Of a stretch of DNA of 64,000 bases, positions 61,017 to 64,000 are shown piece by piece. Within the stretch, counting starts at the first letter, position 1, and each line of letters starts with the position of its first letter. The stretch is from contig NC_092799.1 of NCBI RefSeq assembly GCF_918797505.1, forward strand, positions 31,074,597 to 31,138,596. Reading direction: 5' to 3'. This DNA comes from Bemisia tabaci (lineage: Eukaryota > Arthropoda > Insecta > Hemiptera > Aleyrodidae). The position numbers and the translations under genes were made by a program. A model generated the notes under the pieces. It ran no database searches. It was given only the letters and a program-made list of their open reading frames with translations, and was not told where the DNA came from.

Positions 61017-61471
61017 CTATAATGACAATGATCAATTTTTTCATTTCTCAAAATGCCACAAGATAGACGCATTTAGTGTGACGTCACATCTCGTCATAAT
61101 TTCGATACCTCGAAAGTCGAAACGTGCCCTAACAAACGAACATGGAGGAATCTGCGGGATATAGGCAGGGGGGGGGGGTAGGGGAATTCGCTCGATGACT
61201 GTCTATGATATTACGAGTTTATTTTACAATCAATTCTTGTGATTGTGATCTCAAACGTTTTGGTAAATGAGTAGCTTTCATAATATTAAAGTCCCATGGA
61301 TTAATTGTTTGGTTTCAGGCTAGTTTTAGCATTATTTCGTCAATTGTTCATTTTGGAGGTTATGTTTGTTTGTTTGGGGGCACATTTCGACTTTCGAGAT
61401 ATCGAACCACCAATATCGCTCCGTGACGTCACCACTAAAATCGTCTATTGAAGACGATACCGTCTTACCAT

Positions 61472-61860
61472 ACTGTCGTGCTGAGTGGTAACGCTGTATG
61501 AGCATTCGAATGTTGCCATTTCAGGGTGTCTACAAGTCCGGAAAGTCCGGAAATAGTACTGTTTTTTTAAGGACGGTCCGGAAGTACTGAAAAAGTGCGG
61601 AAATTCCGCGAAAAGGTCCGGAATTTTTTTAAATATTCGGTCATTTTTGGTGCAATTTCAAATTTTTTAATTTTTTTCCAATTTCGTCAAATGGAGGTAC
61701 TGAAAAAGTACGGATTTTTTCTACTGGAGGAGGTACTGAATTTTTTGAGAATGTACTGTAAAAGTACTTATTTTTGACCAGCCTGTTTTAGTAGACACCC
61801 TGCATTTCCTCTCAGAAAATATTTATTTTTGATAGAAGTTGTGAATATTCTTCCGTGGAA
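61472..61860. mobile_element. family G left half interrupted by F2
   Basis: TACTGTCGTGCTGAGTGGTA..GAATGTTGCCATTT, then F2, then TTCCTCTCAGAAAATATTTA.. continuing the family G interior. Confidence 0.75.
61522..61802. mobile_element. family F element F2, 5-bp duplication
   Basis: CAGGGTGTCTACAAG...GTAGACACCCTG, flanked by CATTT on both sides, inserted in a family G element. Interior rich in GTCCGGAA and AGTACTG motifs. Confidence 0.9.
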
Positions 61861-62055
61861 AAATCAATCAATGTTATCAAGTTGACAGAGGATTTAGCCA
61901 AAGAACAGCATTGGTTTGTCGAGACGTTCGTTGGCCGAGGAGGGCTGCCATCGTATTCACATGAACGGCTAATCAGAGTGTTGATATCGACCAATATTGG
62001 AAGCCAATGTTGACGTAGACCAGCCATTGTTGACAGTGGGAGTACTGCCACCACT

Positions 62056-62313
62056 CTGCCGTGCTAAGGAAGAACGCCGTATGAACATTCGAGAGTTGAC
62101 AAATTTCCTTCGATAAAATGTTTATTTTTGAAGCAAGTTATGAATATTTTTCCTTGAAATTTTCAGGAACTTTAGGTAAAATTGCTAACAAAATAAATTA
62201 CAAGAAAAATTGGAAGAAAAATATTCATATTTTTACCAGGAAATTCATGTTTTATCAAAGGACATTTGGCAACGCCTGAGGGTTCATACGGCGTTTTTCC
62301 TTAGCACTGGCAG
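62056..62313. mobile_element. family G copy, complete
   Basis: CTGCCGTGCTAAGGAAGAAC...CGGCGTTTTTCCTTAGCACT-GGCAG. Confidence 0.82.
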
Positions 62314-62339
62314 TAATGCCGCGTTTTCCTAGGATTGGC

Positions 62340-62590
62340 GGTCGGCGGCTGCCGCACAAGGGACGGAGTCCATAGGGAAGGTCGGACATGAAATTTTTAG
62401 CTAAAACTGCCAATGTATTTATTAATTTCGTCACATTTTAAATTATAAGGGGTGCTTTACAAAGAAAATTTCACGAAAAAATCAATGAAACCACTTCTGG
62501 AACCTCAAAGTTTTATAGAAACGGACTAATAAGCATTTAAAAATGCCAAATTTTGTCCGACCTCTCCTATTGACTCGACTCAGTGTGCGC
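62340..62590. repeat. family H copy, decayed left end
   Basis: Contains TAATTTCGTCACATTTTAAA and TTTTGTCCGACCTCTCCTAT..GACTCAGTGTGCG. Confidence 0.65.
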
Positions 62591-62914
62591 CGCGCACTAT
62601 CTCATAAGCGCCCGTGTCGCCAGACTTCTCCGCGAGCAGTCTGTCGCATTATGCGCCGCGCCCGGCGTTCGATATATTTCACGCGATCAAACGTAGATGG
62701 GCGCCGCCGCTAGCACGCCGGCCGTTTCTAGGATAACGCGGCATAACATATCCATCTTTCTTGACGGAGACAGGTTTATTACGTTGTTGGTGGCCATTCG
62801 TGACGAAATGGCTTTTTTTGCTCTCGTTCTTTTCCCCCGCTGTGTCGTATTGTCAAGTTTTCCCGCACTCTCGCTTTTCTCTAAAATTTTCAGGTGGTTA
62901 ATCACCATCGATCC

Positions 62915-63290
62915 CGTAAGGATAAAGCACAAAAACATAACCCGAATATAGGAGAGAATTAAAACATGGGTAAACAAGGCTCAAACATTAAAAACACGAG
63001 AAGACAGGACGTTTCGGGCTGTCACCAGCTCATTTTCAGCTGCAAAAAACACAAATAACCAGTAACAAATTGAGTGGCGACCTGATCCCAGCCGTTATCA
63101 CATACTGATAATGGCTGGCTGATATTGGTGATAATGGCTGGTATCAGGTCGCCACTCAATTTTTTACCGGTTATTTGTGTTTTTTTGCAGCTGAAAATGA
63201 GCTGGTAACAGCTCGAAACGTCCTGCCTTTTAGTGTTTTTAATGCTGTAGCCTTGTTTACCCATGTTTTAATTCTCTCCTTCTTTGAACC
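62915..63290. mobile_element. family D palindromic element D2
   Basis: Arms meet around AATGGCTGGCTGATATTGGTG, with GAGTGGCGACCTGATCCCAG and its inverse. Each arm contains CAGCTGAAAATGAGCTGG..CGAAACGTCCTG. About 375 bp. Confidence 0.8.
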
Positions 63291-63534
63291 CGTAAAGTTT
63301 AGATATTTCTGTTTGAAATATTCTTAAAATGGTGTTCTTGAATCCAGCAATTGGTCTCATCGCTCTACGCTATAATAGTTTTAAAAATCCTGTATAACAA
63401 TGGAAACTGAAAACATTCGAGCCTTTTGACTCTATATCAGCGAATCTATTCAAATCACTACCCACAAATCGTAGTTTTACCACAAAACTATCAGCCGCAT
63501 TAATCTGGTACCAGTTTCATTGTTCGACACCAAT

Positions 63535-63760
63535 ATCAACCGCTAAAAACAGTAAAATACAAAAATAAAAAAAGAAATTGAAATAAAAAGTGTCATCACC
63601 GTGTAACGCCCTGCTGGTTTCTTTCGATTTTAATTTCTTTTTTATTTTTGTATTTTACTAATTTTAGCAGTCGATAATGGTGTCGTGAGACACCGAAACG
63701 TCCCGTATATTCGTATGTATTTTAGCCTCGTTTTCGCTCTTCCTTGTTTTCGTTCTACTT
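63535..63760. mobile_element. palindromic element N
   Basis: CGCTAAAAACAGTAAAATACAAAAATAAAAAA and its inverse, then TCGATAATGGTGTCGTGAGACACCGAAACGTCCCG with a perfect 6-bp stem and GTGA loop, then TTTTAGCCTCG as in D and J. Confidence 0.65.
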
Positions 63761-63839
63761 AATAACAATCAGATATTTTGATTTTATAACTGAGACGTTC
63801 GTACGTTTGGATGCCATCATTTTCCAGGATAAATTTATG

Positions 63840-63958
63840 CAGTGGCGTGGTGTGCTTTGCGACCAATTGACATCTCCCCATTTGAAGCTGTGGTAAATAA
63901 TCGATTACCAAGGTGTTCGCTGCGAACACCCTGTTTATCGATACTTTTCCATACACTA
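63840..63958. mobile_element. family B copy B8, right part missing
   Basis: CAGTGGCGTGGTGTG start and GTGTTCGCTGCGAACACC centre, lost after TTTTCCATAC. The remainder is absent and does not continue to the window end. Confidence 0.75.
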
Positions 63959-64000
63959 GAAAAAAAAAGAATCTGAAATTTGCCGCCGAGAAGTATTTCT

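Overview
This is eukaryotic nuclear DNA: AT-rich, with long introns, GT/AG splice sites, homopolymer runs and many small inverted-repeat transposons. The only clear host gene is a serotonin 5-HT2-type receptor with strong arthropod character, so I read it as an insect genome. The species cannot be named from the sequence. Almost all of the short ORFs in the window are translations of repeats.

Receptor gene (38.5-61.0 kb, minus strand). Seven coding exons were joined by hand. Every junction has a GT donor and an AG acceptor, and the phases agree. Together they encode 532 residues from the extracellular N-terminal region to the stop: TM1-TM2 (60764-61016), TM3-TM4 (53972-54199), TM5 (52310-52464), two exons of the third intracellular loop (44975-45171 and 43288-43527), TM6-TM7 (41123-41404) and the C-tail (38569-38812). 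The first coding exon, with the initiator Met, was not found. Introns run from 1.4 to 6.6 kb and are full of MITEs, some only 20-100 bp from splice sites.

Accessory block (29.8-33.5 kb, minus strand). There is a broken MULE-type transposase remnant. Upstream lies a multi-exon gene of unknown identity: a basic/acidic exon, a Pro/Ala-repeat exon, a roughly 165-residue unknown domain, and an exon with a Walker A and RecQ-like motifs that stops before the DEAH region. The reading frame is damaged in at least two places.

Mobile-element landscape. Several families recur. (A) A ~230-bp near-perfect foldback element, CACTGG...CCAGTG, has 14 copies plus one related element, flanked by 2-bp duplications of variable sequence; a paralogous empty site confirms the 2-bp duplication. 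(B) hAT-like MITEs starting CAGTGGCGTGGCGTG carry 8-bp duplications, and an unrelated hAT-like element sits at 48.2-48.5 kb. (E) A 996-bp mariner-ended hairpin lies at 25.0-26.0 kb. (F) CAGGGTGTCTA elements carry 5-bp duplications. A group of palindromic elements carries a conserved stem-loop resembling a hammerhead ribozyme core. A ~2.6-kb inverted structure (7.1-9.7 kb) is built from degenerate ~176-bp units. Nesting is frequent.

The rest of the window, including 1-6 kb, 10.5-20 kb, 33.5-38 kb and most intron sequence, shows no gene I can support.
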